Shown here in pieces: positions 35,509 to 44,274 of a DNA stretch of 64,000 nt. This stretch comes from Celeribacter baekdonensis B30 (GTDB lineage Bacteria > Pseudomonadota > Alphaproteobacteria > Rhodobacterales > Rhodobacteraceae): the NCBI RefSeq assembly GCF_000299875.1, contig NZ_AMRK01000001.1, forward strand, positions 124,001 to 188,000, in the 5' to 3' direction. How positions within the stretch are numbered: position 1 is the first letter of the stretch; each line of letters begins with the position of its first letter. Both the position numbers and the translations under genes were made by a program. The notes beneath the pieces were generated by a model, which worked only from the letters and a program-made list of their open reading frames with translations, ran no database searches and was not told the DNA's origin.

Positions 35509-37404
35509 TTAACTCTCCTGTGTGAGGCTGCGGTAAATGTCGGGAAGGGCCCGCAAGAGCCGTTCGGGATGGGGCAAAAGCGTGAACCCGCCCCGGCCAA
35601 AAATGCGGGCGAACCAGTCCTGCCCGTCTTCGTCGATGATCACGCCATGCAACGACAGTCCGGCCCGGCGCGCCTCGCGCACCGCCATATGGCTGTCCTC
35701 GATGCCGTGCTGGCCTTCGTAGTGATCAAGATCGTTGGGCTTGCCATCGGTCAAAACGATCAACAGCTTGTGGCTGGCGCTTTCTTTCGCCAATTCCGCG
35801 CTGACATGACGGATCGCGGCGCCGAGCCGGGTGAAATGGCCGGGTTTGAGCGCGGCGATATTGTCTTGGACAGTGGCGCCCATCGGATCGGCAAAGCCTT
35901 TGACCCGCGCGACAAAAACCCGGTCGCGCCGGAGCGAGGAAAACCCCCAGATGCCAAACCGGTCGCCCGCGGCGTCGATCCCGGCACTGAGCGCCGACAT
36001 GGCCTCACGGGCCACATTGATCACCGAGCTGTCGCCAATCGCGGCCTCTGTCGACCGCGACGTGTCAATCAGAAAGGCGACCGTCAGATCACGGTCAACT
36101 TGGCGTGCTTGTTGCCAGATACGATCCGTGCCGCGCCCGCTGGCGAGGATGTCGGTGCGGTTACAAATCACTGCGTCGAGATCCAATTCGCTGCCATCGA
36201 TTTGACGCGGGCGCAGGATGCGTTTCGGGCGCAGCGCCTCGAATTGCCGCCGCACCGCGCGAATGTGGCGCGGATCGGCGCGAAACCCGTCATTGGGACC
36301 AACGGCAACAGGGGCTTCGAGCACCCGGCAATGACCCTCCATATAGCTGCCTGTCCGGTGGTTCCATTCAGGATATACATGTGTGCCCGCGAGCCTCTCG
36401 TGTTCGGCATCGACCGGAGAGAGGTCGAGATGCAGCCGAAGCCGGGTCGCCGCCTTGCGATTGTGTTTGCTCAGGGTGATCTGGTCCTGATCCTCCGCTG
36501 CCTTGGCGGCGTTCTCTTCGTCGTCATCGTCCACCGAGCGGTTGATATTCATCGACTCGACCCAAGAGAGAATGGATTCAAACCTGTGGATGATAAAACT
36601 GTCGCGCCGCCGCGTCTGATCGAGATCGCGACGCTCGCCAAGCTTGCGTTTGGTGCTGGCCGCACCGGAGGCGGCAGTCTTGCTCTGGGCCTGATCCTCG
36701 CTCGCACCGCGACCGGATGTCAAACGCTCGAACCGCAGCCAGATCGGCACTGGGGCGAGCGGCATATAGGTGCCCGTTTCACTTGGCGGCACACCGGCGG
36801 ATGAGACCTCCCCACCCAGCTGATCCCGCAACGCCTGTTCCATCATGGCTTCGGCAGGGGGGCGTGCCAGATTGGTGCGGCGCCCGAGGGACAAAAGCGC
36901 AAGGTCGCGGTAAGCCGCGCGCAGACCGGGACAGCGCAGATAGGCGTGATCGCAGGCCTGCGCATTGGCCCGGATTTGCGCGCAATCCATCGCCTGGCCC
37001 ACAGGTTCCGTAGGCAAATCCGGCATATCTTGACTGCTCACCACCGCCAAAGCGGTGAGCCAAAAATACGCCGCGCGGTTGAGCCGTGCCTCTGGAAACA
37101 CATCAATGACCGGCGGCAAGCGCAGGCGCTCGCCATCAAAGGCCGCCACATGTTCTGTTTCGCGGGCGGACCCGAGTTTGCGGCGCAACGCCACGCGATG
37201 CCGCACCGGCGTTGGGGCGGCTTCGACAAGCTCCACCCCCGCATGGCCACCGAGCGCACGAAACACCACCGTCAGAGAGGGGCGCAGTGAGGAAAGGGTC
37301 ACGCCCTCCTCAGGGAACCTTGTGTCGGCACCGATGTCTTTGGCCCAATCGTGCCACAGGTTGCCCACCGTCTCTTCCGGTTCCATCAGGTCCATCAAAC
37401 GCAT
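35509..37404 (-). CDS. norD: NO reductase activation protein NorD (von Willebrand factor A domain)
   Basis: This 631-residue protein has a C-terminal VWA domain with the MIDAS pattern DTSRS near residue 445. NorD partners the MoxR-type ATPase NorQ in activating NorBC, probably by inserting the non-haem iron. An acidic, low-complexity part precedes the VWA domain. AGGAG precedes ATG 37404. norQ ends 10 nt before it. Confidence 0.93.
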   Translation of the reverse strand: MRLMDLMEPEETVGNLWHDWAKDIGADTRFPEEGVTLSSLRPSLTVVFRALGGHAGVELVEAAPTPVRHRVALRRKLGSARETEHVAAFDGERLRLPPVIDVFPEARLNRAAYFWLTALAVVSSQDMPDLPTEPVGQAMDCAQIRANAQACDHAYLRCPGLRAAYRDLALLSLGRRTNLARPPAEAMMEQALRDQLGGEVSSAGVPPSETGTYMPLAPVPIWLRFERLTSGRGASEDQAQSKTAASGAASTKRKLGERRDLDQTRRRDSFIIHRFESILSWVESMNINRSVDDDDEENAAKAAEDQDQITLSKHNRKAATRLRLHLDLSPVDAEHERLAGTHVYPEWNHRTGSYMEGHCRVLEAPVAVGPNDGFRADPRHIRAVRRQFEALRPKRILRPRQIDGSELDLDAVICNRTDILASGRGTDRIWQQARQVDRDLTVAFLIDTSRSTEAAIGDSSVINVAREAMSALSAGIDAAGDRFGIWGFSSLRRDRVFVARVKGFADPMGATVQDNIAALKPGHFTRLGAAIRHVSAELAKESASHKLLIVLTDGKPNDLDHYEGQHGIEDSHMAVREARRAGLSLHGVIIDEDGQDWFARIFGRGGFTLLPHPERLLRALPDIYRSLTQES

Positions 37405-37414
37405 GGCGCGGCTC

Positions 37415-38221
37415 CTATCCGTAGATCGTCGAGACCAGATCACGCAGCGCCTGCTGCACATCCGGCTCATCGGTGAGCGGTTCGATGATGGCGACCTGAA
37501 TCGCCTGATCGACACTCATGTTGCTGGCCATCAGCCGCGCCGCATAGGTCAGAAGCCGGGTGGACACGCCCTCTTCGAGATCCATCCCCGAGAGCGCGCG
37601 AATATGCCCCGCGAGCCGCACCAATGGCGCAACGCGCCCGGGTTCCAGCCCGCTTTCGGCACTGACCACCGCGATTTCCACCTCTGGCTCCGGGAAGTCG
37701 AAAGAGATCGAAAGGAACCGTTGACGGGTTGAGGGTTTTAAACGCTTGAGCACGTTTTGATAGCCCGGATTGTAGGAGGCAACGAGCATGAAACCCTTTG
37801 GTGCGGCAAGCTCTTCCCCCGTGCGGTCGATCATCAGGGTGCGGCGCGAATCCGTCAACGGGTGCAGCACCACGGTTACGTCTTTGCGCGCCTCAACCAC
37901 CTCGTCGAGGTAACAGATCGCGCCCTCACGCACGGCGCGGGTCAGTGGCCCATCAACCCATTCGGTTTCGCCACCCTTGAGCAGGTAGCGCCCGATCAGA
38001 TCGGCCGCAGAGAGATCGTCGTGACAGGCCACGGTGTAGACCGGCTTGCCTAGAATTGCGGCCATATATTCGACAAAGCGGGTTTTGCCGCAGCCGGTCG
38101 GCCCCTTCAAAAGAAGGGGCAAACCGTTTTCATAGGCCGTTTCGAACAGGCCGCATTCCATACCTGTTGGCTGATAGAACGGCAGATCAACAGAGGCGGA
38201 AGGTGAAAGATCAAGCGTCAT
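37415..38221 (-). CDS. norQ: MoxR-type AAA+ ATPase NorQ
   Basis: This 268-residue AAA+ protein has Walker A GPTGCGKT (40-47) and Walker B YLDEV (104-108). It works with NorD as a chaperone for NO reductase activation. Two ATG codons are possible (38227, 38221). The second has AGGAG at 7 nt and is preferred; the first overlaps the norB stop. Confidence 0.95.
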   Translation of the reverse strand: MTLDLSPSASVDLPFYQPTGMECGLFETAYENGLPLLLKGPTGCGKTRFVEYMAAILGKPVYTVACHDDLSAADLIGRYLLKGGETEWVDGPLTRAVREGAICYLDEVVEARKDVTVVLHPLTDSRRTLMIDRTGEELAAPKGFMLVASYNPGYQNVLKRLKPSTRQRFLSISFDFPEPEVEIAVVSAESGLEPGRVAPLVRLAGHIRALSGMDLEEGVSTRLLTYAARLMASNMSVDQAIQVAIIEPLTDEPDVQQALRDLVSTIYG

Positions 38222-38223
38222 GG

Positions 38224-39573
38224 TCATTCTCCTGCGACAGCTTGTGCTGGGCCGGGTTGAATCACTTCACGTTTGCGCGCAACGACGAGCGAGTAGATGA
38301 ACAGGAGCGCGCCAATGACCACTGCGGCCCCCGCGCCAAAGCGCATCAGGTAGAAGAGCGACAGGCTGTCCTGAACCTCCATGTAGTTTTCGCCCAGTAC
38401 ACGCTGCATATGGGTCTGGATCGTCCCGGCAAAGGTCAGCACGAAGGTCATAAAGGTCATGCCGCCGGTCATCAGCCAGAAGGACGCCATGTTGAGCACC
38501 TGGTTATAGGGATCACGTCCGCGCAACATCGGCATGGCGTAGGTGAAGACCGCGAGGTTCAGGGCGACATAGGCGCCGTAGAAGGCGAGGTGGCCATGAG
38601 CGGCGGTGATCTGGGTGCCGTGCGAGTAGAAATTCACCCCATGCAGCGTGTGCAGGAAACCCCAGACGCCAGCGCCGAAGAAGGCTACGGTGGAGGACCC
38701 GAGCGACCACAAGAGCGCGGCCTTGTTCGGGTGGTTCTTGCGCCCTTTCCAGACCATGACGAAGGCGAAGGACATCATCAGAAAGAAGGGGATGACTTCG
38801 AAGGTGGAGAAGATCGACCCGATCCACTGCCAATAGCCCGGCGTGCCGATCCAGTAGAAATGGTGGCCTGTGCCAAGGATACCGGAGAACAGCGCGGTGG
38901 CGACGATGACATAGAGCCATTTTTCGACCACTTCGCGGTCTACACCAGTGAGCTTGAGCATCAGATAACCAAGGATCGCGGCCATGACCAGTTCCCAGGT
39001 CGCTTCGACCCAGAGGTGAACGACCATCCACCAGTACATCTTGTCGAGGCTGAGGTTCTCGGGGTTGATGAAAGCGAAGACCCAGAGCAGGCACAACAAC
39101 CACAGCCCCATCAAAAGTACGTTGGTGATCGCGGTTTTGCGCCCGGCGAGAACCGTCATCGAGATGTTGAACAAGAAAATGACGGCTGCGACAAGAATGC
39201 CGAATTTCACCCACAAGGGCTGTTCGAGGAACTCGCGACCGCCGTGAATGCCGACAAGATAGGACCCAACCGCGCCCAGCGTGCCAACCATCAAAATGAT
39301 CAATTGGAGATAGGCGAGTTTGACGGAGAACAGTTCGCGTTCCGACTCTTCGGGAACGAGGAAATAGGCCGCGCCGAAAAAGCCCAGCAACAGCCAGACG
39401 ATCAGCGCGTTGGTGTGGATCATGCGGATCACGTTGAAAGGCACGATCTCGGACAGGGTGTTGGGCGAAACGTAAATCCAGCCCGCCAAAAGCCCGCCCA
39501 GCACCTGAATGCCAAACAGCGCCATGGCGCAGTAGAAATAGGCTTTCGCCACAGATTGGGATTGGTATTTCAT
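38224..39573 (-). CDS. norB: Nitric oxide reductase catalytic subunit (cytochrome b)
   Basis: This 449-residue, 12-helix haem-copper-superfamily protein reduces two NO to N2O. The metal-centre residues are His186, His237 and His238 for FeB, Glu190 and Glu194 (WVEATWE) near the active site, and His53, His326 and His328 as haem-ligand candidates. It takes electrons from NorC, encoded 12 nt upstream. The family length matches. Confidence 0.97.
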   Translation of the reverse strand: MKYQSQSVAKAYFYCAMALFGIQVLGGLLAGWIYVSPNTLSEIVPFNVIRMIHTNALIVWLLLGFFGAAYFLVPEESERELFSVKLAYLQLIILMVGTLGAVGSYLVGIHGGREFLEQPLWVKFGILVAAVIFLFNISMTVLAGRKTAITNVLLMGLWLLCLLWVFAFINPENLSLDKMYWWMVVHLWVEATWELVMAAILGYLMLKLTGVDREVVEKWLYVIVATALFSGILGTGHHFYWIGTPGYWQWIGSIFSTFEVIPFFLMMSFAFVMVWKGRKNHPNKAALLWSLGSSTVAFFGAGVWGFLHTLHGVNFYSHGTQITAAHGHLAFYGAYVALNLAVFTYAMPMLRGRDPYNQVLNMASFWLMTGGMTFMTFVLTFAGTIQTHMQRVLGENYMEVQDSLSLFYLMRFGAGAAVVIGALLFIYSLVVARKREVIQPGPAQAVAGE

Positions 39574-39585
39574 GGGTTATTCTCC

Positions 39586-40038
39586 TTAGCCCGCGTCATT
39601 CGGCGGCCAGCCTTGGGTGTCGGTTTGATCGGCCCAGCGCAGGAACTCAGAGAGCGCGCGCATCTCTTCCTCGGTGATCTCGAAATGTGGCATCTGGCGG
39701 CGGCCTTCGATGCCCGAAGGCTGCGCCTGCATCCATCCGTCGAGGATTTCATAGGCGGTTTCCGGGTCATCGGCGACACCCCAGCGGGTCATCACATTGC
39801 CAATCTCAGGGGCGAAATAGGCGCCTTCGCCATGCAGCGTGTGGCAGTTGATGCAGGAATTTTTTTCCCAGACATGTTTGCCGAGCGCGACCTGTTCGGT
39901 CAGCGGCATCCCTGCGGTAGACGTTTTGACGATATGTCGGTGGCTCTGCGCGGTCAGCGCAATGAACACCACAACGAAGAAGATTGATCCTCCGTAAAAG
40001 ATGTTTCGCGCCCGCGTTTTGGTCAGAATTTCAGCCAT
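39586..40038 (-). CDS. norC: Nitric oxide reductase cytochrome c subunit
   Basis: This 150-residue membrane-anchored cytochrome c has an N-terminal helix (13-31), haem site Cys62-x-x-Cys65-His66 (SCINCHTLHGEGA) and axial Met116 (QMPHF). It is the first gene of norCBQD. An NnrR-type box lies 63 bp upstream, so NO-dependent induction at low oxygen is likely. Confidence 0.97.
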   Translation of the reverse strand: MAEILTKTRARNIFYGGSIFFVVVFIALTAQSHRHIVKTSTAGMPLTEQVALGKHVWEKNSCINCHTLHGEGAYFAPEIGNVMTRWGVADDPETAYEILDGWMQAQPSGIEGRRQMPHFEITEEEMRALSEFLRWADQTDTQGWPPNDAG

Positions 40039-40100
40039 GGTGGGCCTCTCTTTGGGTCACTTGATGACCAGAGAGGTAACCGTCCTGAAATGTGCGAAGT

Positions 40101-40114
40101 TTGCGCTGGCGCAA
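40101..40114. promoter_or_regulatory. NnrR/FNR-type box upstream of norC
   Basis: TTGCG-CTGG-CGCAA is a perfect copy of the NnrR-type half-site pair TTGCG-N4-CGCAA. It lies 63 bp upstream of norC and 49 bp upstream of the divergent DUF1858 gene. It could control both. Confidence 0.85.
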
Positions 40115-40162
40115 CGTTTCGATACATTCAGCTCTTTAGATTGATCGGTGAAAGGACGCGCC

Positions 40163-40420
40163 ATGCCTCTGACATCCCCGCTCAATGCCGATCTGACCCT
40201 GAATGAGCTTATGGAAACATGGCCCGCGACGATTCAGGTTTTCTTACGCCACAAAATGCTCTGTGTTGGCTGTCTCGTCACACCCTTTCACACAGTTGAA
40301 GACGCCTGTGCAGAATACCATCTCGATCAGCACGCCTTTGTCGCGGAATTGCATGAGGCGGTTATGTCGGCACCCCACCCCGGCACATCAACACAAGGCG
40401 GTGGGGATCGGTCACGGTGA
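40163..40420 (+). CDS. DUF1858 protein with redox-type CxxC
   Basis: This 85-residue protein has a DUF1858 domain (NADLTLNELMETWPATIQVF) and the pair Cys-x-x-Cys in MLCVGCLV. Similar domains accompany hybrid-cluster and nitrosative-stress proteins and may carry a redox disulphide or bind metal. It is divergent from norC and shares its NnrR box. Its last 59 nt overlap the antisense end of nnrR. AAAGGA precedes ATG 40163. Confidence 0.82.
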   Translation: MPLTSPLNADLTLNELMETWPATIQVFLRHKMLCVGCLVTPFHTVEDACAEYHLDQHAFVAELHEAVMSAPHPGTSTQGGGDRSR

Positions 40421-41084
40421 TCCGCTTGCGGCGACTTGACACCAACCCCTGTTTTTCCCAGGCACTCAACAAACGCGATACTGTATGTAATGTGGTGGCA
40501 GTCATTTCCGAGAGGTCCTGACGGGTGATCGGAAAGTCGATCTCGATGCCGCCTTCAACCTTGCGACCAGTCTGGTTGATCAACCGCAAAAGCGCATTGG
40601 CAACACGTTGCTCGACCTGTTGCGTCGCCATCTCAACAATGCGGTTGTTCATTTCGCCAAGGCGCTGTCCCAGCGTCTTGTAAGTCTCGGTGGCGAAACC
40701 GTCGTAACGCGCAACGAAATCGTCCCAAACCCGCATGGGCCAACTCAAGATGATCGCTTCAGACGCCGTCACAGAGGTCGCTGGATAGGTGTCACGTCCA
40801 ATCGCTTTGGCGATGCCAAACAATTGGCCGGACGGAATGTGGAGAGCGATGACCTGCTCTCCGGTCGCGGTGATCCGCATCACCCGAATATAGCCGTCCA
40901 GCAACATATAGAAACGCTCCGCCGGGGCACCCTCTTCAAAGACCGCAACGCCCTCGCCGAGGCGGCGGACGCTTGCCATGTCCAGAATCTCACGAATCTG
41001 CCGCTTTTCCAACTTTGAGAAGGGCGGCACATGACTGAGCAGGCTTTCATCAAGGCGCGGCAATGTTTTGGCTGTGTCAGACAT
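40362..41084 (-). CDS. nnrR: Crp/Fnr-family NO-responsive regulator NnrR
   Basis: This 240-residue protein has a cAMP-receptor-like sensor domain, a long dimer helix and a C-terminal HTH (TRQDLSEMTATTLHTVSRLL). It lacks the N-terminal cysteines of FNR, so a haem-based NO sensor of the NnrR/DNR type is likely rather than an iron-sulphur sensor. Its targets here are the nor operon and the pseudoazurin-nirK-nirV unit. The start at 41084 is chosen because residues before it are untypical. Confidence 0.92.
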   Translation of the reverse strand: MSDTAKTLPRLDESLLSHVPPFSKLEKRQIREILDMASVRRLGEGVAVFEEGAPAERFYMLLDGYIRVMRITATGEQVIALHIPSGQLFGIAKAIGRDTYPATSVTASEAIILSWPMRVWDDFVARYDGFATETYKTLGQRLGEMNNRIVEMATQQVEQRVANALLRLINQTGRKVEGGIEIDFPITRQDLSEMTATTLHTVSRLLSAWEKQGLVSSRRKRITVTDPHRLVLMCRGGVPT

Positions 41085-41154
41085 TGTTCTTTCTAAACAC
41101 GTTAGAGCGCGGCGTCCAATAGATGCGTATCGCCCGAGAGAAACGATGAGAAGT

Positions 41155-41168
41155 TTGTGCCACCGCAA
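41155..41168. promoter_or_regulatory. NnrR-type box upstream of pseudoazurin
   Basis: TTGTG-CCAC-CGCAA differs by one base from the perfect site at norC. It lies 61 bp upstream of the pseudoazurin start, a position similar to that at norC. It may also influence nnrR on the other side. Confidence 0.7.
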
Positions 41169-41229
41169 ACTTCGTCTTGGAGGCGGGTCTATAAATAAGC
41201 CGAAAACAAATCAACCGAAAGGACAGACA

Positions 41230-41658
41230 ATGTTTCGTTCCCTGATTTCTGGACTGGCTCTCGCCGCGTTGCTCGGCGGTGCCGCCAGTGCGGAGGTGTT
41301 CGAGGTGCATATGCTCAACAAGAGCGACAATGGCACAATGGTTTTCGAACCCGACCTCGTGCAGATCGCGCCCGGTGATACCGTCAAATTCATTCCGACG
41401 GACAAAGCCCATAACGCCGAAAGCGTCGATGGTATGATCCCTGCCGGAGCCGAGGCCTTCAAAGGTAAGATCAACCAGGAACTCGACGTGACCTTCGATG
41501 CCGAAGGTGTCTATGCCGTCAAATGCAATCCGCATTTCGCAATGGGCATGGTGATGACGATCAAAGTCGGCGATGCCGCCGCCCCAGATGATTTCCTTGC
41601 CGGGCGTTTGCCGAAAAAGGCCAAGGAACGCTTTGAGACACAACTCGGCAAACTCTGA
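41230..41658 (+). CDS. Pseudoazurin (blue copper electron donor)
   Basis: This 142-residue cupredoxin has a signal peptide cleaved after ASA (residue 21). Copper ligands are His61 (KAHNAE), Cys99, His102 and Met107 (KCNPHFAMGM), i.e. 40, 78, 81 and 86 of the mature protein, as in known pseudoazurins. It donates electrons to copper nitrite reductase, whose gene is next. ATG 41230 follows a purine-rich site. Confidence 0.95.
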   Translation: MFRSLISGLALAALLGGAASAEVFEVHMLNKSDNGTMVFEPDLVQIAPGDTVKFIPTDKAHNAESVDGMIPAGAEAFKGKINQELDVTFDAEGVYAVKCNPHFAMGMVMTIKVGDAAAPDDFLAGRLPKKAKERFETQLGKL

Positions 41659-41728
41659 ACAGTGCCGTGAACAAAATTAAGACCCAACGCACAAGACACA
41701 ACAATCCATAAAAATCTTGGAGGGTCTC

Positions 41729-42949
41729 ATGACCACTTATATCAACCCCGGCCTCGTGAAAACCAATCGTCGCAATGTGCTGCGCGGCTCTCTTCTTGCC
41801 GGTGCCGCGGCCGCTGTTGGCGGTGCCGCACTGGCGACACCGGTGCGCAAATCCGCGCCTCTGGCCGCCCCACGCGCCGCCGCGCCTCGGTTCATTCAGG
41901 CCGAAGCTCAGGCTCAGGCCGTCGCGCCGAAAGTGGACCTGTCGGGCTACACCCGCGTGAAACAAGACCTTGTCGCGCCGCCCTTTGCCCCGGTCCACGA
42001 CCAGGTGGCAACCGGCGGCCCCAAAATCGTCGAAATCACCATGGATACAAAAGAGGTGCTGTTGACGGTGGATGAGGACACGGGTGCCGAAATTTGGGCG
42101 CTCACCTACAACGGTTCCGTCCCCGGTCCGCTGGTCATCGTGCATGAGGGTGATTATGTCGAACTGACCCTGCGCAACCCGGTGGATTCGATGATGGAAC
42201 ATAACATCGACTTTCACGCCTCCACAGGCGCCTTGGGCGGCGGCGGGCTGACCCATGTCTTCCCCGGCGAGGAAACCGTGTTGCGTTGGAAAGCCACCAA
42301 ACCGGGCGTATTCACCTATCACTGCGCACCGGGCGGGGCGATGATCCCCTATCACGTCACCCATGGGATGAACGGTGCGGTGATGGTGTTGCCGCGAGAT
42401 GGGTTGAAAGACCGCGATGGCAACGCGCTCACATACGACCGCATCGCCTATATCGGCGAACAGGATTTCTACCTGCCACTCGACGAAAATGGCGCGTACA
42501 AAACATATGAGACGGCTGGCGAAGACTACGCCGACAGCATTGATGCCATGCGCACACTCACCCCGACCCATTCCGTGTTTAATGGCTCTGTCGGCGCGCT
42601 GACAGGTGAGAACGCACTGAAGGCCAAGGTCGGTGAAACGGTCTTGATGATCCACAATCAGGCCAACCGCGACACCCGTCCACACCTCATTGGCGGCCAT
42701 GGCAACTATGTCTGGGAAGCCGGATCCTTCTCTGACGCCCCGCAAACAGGTCTCGAAAGCTGGTTCATCCGGGGCGGATCAGCCGGGGCCGCGCTCTATA
42801 CGTTCGAACAGCCGGGGGTTTACGCCTATGTGAACCACAACCTCATCGAGGCGGCTCTTCTTGGTGCCACCGCGCATTTCGTCGTCGAAGGCGAATGGAA
42901 CAACGCCCTGATGGAACAAGTCGTCGCTCCGAAGAGTATTGAAACTTAA
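41729..42949 (+). CDS. nirK: Copper-containing nitrite reductase
   Basis: This 406-residue two-cupredoxin-domain enzyme reduces nitrite to NO in the periplasm. A Tat-type leader (NRRNVLRG, residues 12-19) and Ala-rich linker precede the mature enzyme. Ligands: type 1 His158, Cys199, His209, Met214; type 2 His163, His198 and His370; active-site Asp161 and His319 (RPHLIGGH). GGAGGG precedes ATG 41729. It follows pseudoazurin and precedes nirV, an arrangement found in many Rhodobacteraceae. Confidence 0.97.
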   Translation: MTTYINPGLVKTNRRNVLRGSLLAGAAAAVGGAALATPVRKSAPLAAPRAAAPRFIQAEAQAQAVAPKVDLSGYTRVKQDLVAPPFAPVHDQVATGGPKIVEITMDTKEVLLTVDEDTGAEIWALTYNGSVPGPLVIVHEGDYVELTLRNPVDSMMEHNIDFHASTGALGGGGLTHVFPGEETVLRWKATKPGVFTYHCAPGGAMIPYHVTHGMNGAVMVLPRDGLKDRDGNALTYDRIAYIGEQDFYLPLDENGAYKTYETAGEDYADSIDAMRTLTPTHSVFNGSVGALTGENALKAKVGETVLMIHNQANRDTRPHLIGGHGNYVWEAGSFSDAPQTGLESWFIRGGSAGAALYTFEQPGVYAYVNHNLIEAALLGATAHFVVEGEWNNALMEQVVAPKSIET

Positions 42950-42963
42950 GAGGGACCAAACCT

Positions 42964-43725
42964 ATGACCGTTTCCGTATCTCATGTGATCTTTTCGTCCC
43001 TTCTGAAGATCGTGGCAGGTATGGCAACGGTCACGCTCGTCGGGGGCGCGTGGTGGATGCTGCGCGGCCCCGACTTGTCCTATGTGCCCGAGATGGCCGA
43101 ACATGCAGTCGTGCTGTCCGACGATCACAAGATTTTCGTTCAGAAATTCGAAGTGACTGTGGCCGAATGGAACCAGTGTCACGCCGATGGCGCCTGTGAT
43201 CTGGAACTGCGTGCCCCTGCACACGAAGACCCCGCGTTCCTTCCAGCCACCGGGCTGAATTTCGTAGACGTCAACCAGTACCTGGACTGGATCAACCGCC
43301 ATTCGCGTCATCCCTTCAGACTGCCGACGGCAGAGGAATGGGATTTCATGGCCAAAGATGTTTTGCCCGAGGAACCAGATCCGATTTTCACAGATCCCGC
43401 ATTGAGCTGGGCTTCCAGCTATCTGATCGAGGGCCTCGCGCCGCGGCGTCTGGTGCGACAAGGCAGTTTTTCCGTCAGCCCCGAGGGCATTGTCGATCTT
43501 GATGGCTCCGTGTGGGAATGGACCGAAGATTGTTTTGCCGGTGACGGTGGAGGCTCCATCGACCGCGATCGTTGCCCGGCCTTTTTTGCCGGCGGCGAAC
43601 ATGTTGCCGCGATCCCGTTTCTGGTCCGCGACCCGGCCCGCGGCGGCTGCGCTGTCGGCAGCCCGCCTGCCCATCTCGGACTGCGATTGGTGACAAACAA
43701 GGACATAAAGGGCGGTGGTGTGTGA
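42964..43725 (+). CDS. nirV: NirV, formylglycine-generating-enzyme-like protein of nirK operons
   Basis: This 253-residue protein has an N-terminal membrane helix (about 9-32) and a C-terminal SUMF1/FGE-like fold (FVQKFEVTVAEWNQC; LPTAEEWDF; DLDGSVWEWTED). NirV is regularly found next to nirK; its role is not settled and the FGE active-site chemistry is not certain to be kept. It starts 14 nt after nirK. Confidence 0.92.
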   Translation: MTVSVSHVIFSSLLKIVAGMATVTLVGGAWWMLRGPDLSYVPEMAEHAVVLSDDHKIFVQKFEVTVAEWNQCHADGACDLELRAPAHEDPAFLPATGLNFVDVNQYLDWINRHSRHPFRLPTAEEWDFMAKDVLPEEPDPIFTDPALSWASSYLIEGLAPRRLVRQGSFSVSPEGIVDLDGSVWEWTEDCFAGDGGGSIDRDRCPAFFAGGEHVAAIPFLVRDPARGGCAVGSPPAHLGLRLVTNKDIKGGGV

Positions 43726-44274
43726 CGCGGTAAGAAATAGGTCCGGTTGACCGACAAACGGCTTACCATACGCGTTGATCTACGCCAAAAGGCGGCTTCT
43801 TGTTTCAACGAGTTGCGCAATCCGAAGTCAATGCTCTGATAAGGCGTATTCAGGCGTATCTCGCGTTACCCCCGATCAGGATGCATTCCTACTCAGGAGA
43901 CCTAAAAAGCGTCGTCACCACCGCGACCGGCGTGTTCACAATGCCGGGGCTGCGGTTGACAGCTCCGCTATGTCCTTCCAAGGTCAAACCACCGCACAGG
44001 CCGTCGAAACGTTTGCCTTTGCCTTTCCCCTTCCTCTCGGTCCAATATTCCCAAAGCTGTTTTCGATGAAAAGTGAAACCAACGCCCCGATGCTACCTTT
44101 GTTGCCAACGATTTCGAAGAGTTGACCAAACAATTGACCGTTTTGCGTGAAGACATTGCCGAAGGGTTTGATGACGCACAAAATATGTCGAACGCACAGG
44201 TCACAACACAAATGAGTAAGCATTTTTACGGGACTGCACTATCATGACGCCACAAAGATCGATAAGGAATCCAG
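43726..44274. other. 549-bp intergenic region, possibly with decayed coding remnant
   Basis: No full gene is convincing. In one plus frame a stretch ending at about 44246 reads EELTKQLTVLREDIAEGF and onward for some 43 codons with normal codon choice. It lacks a start because a stop codon lies a few codons upstream. In another frame the preceding 200 bp are open (around 43900-44060). This could be the frameshifted end of a lost gene. No promoter or RNA gene could be identified. Confidence 0.4.

Noticed and set aside
38056-39987. 643-codon open frame on the plus strand
   Set aside because: Antisense to norQ, norB and norC. Those proteins have full catalytic motifs, while this frame is a charged low-complexity translation.
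43775-44125. 116-codon open frame between nirV and cbpA
   Set aside because: No Shine-Dalgarno site, basic and Pro-rich composition and no motif; treated only as a possible remnant.
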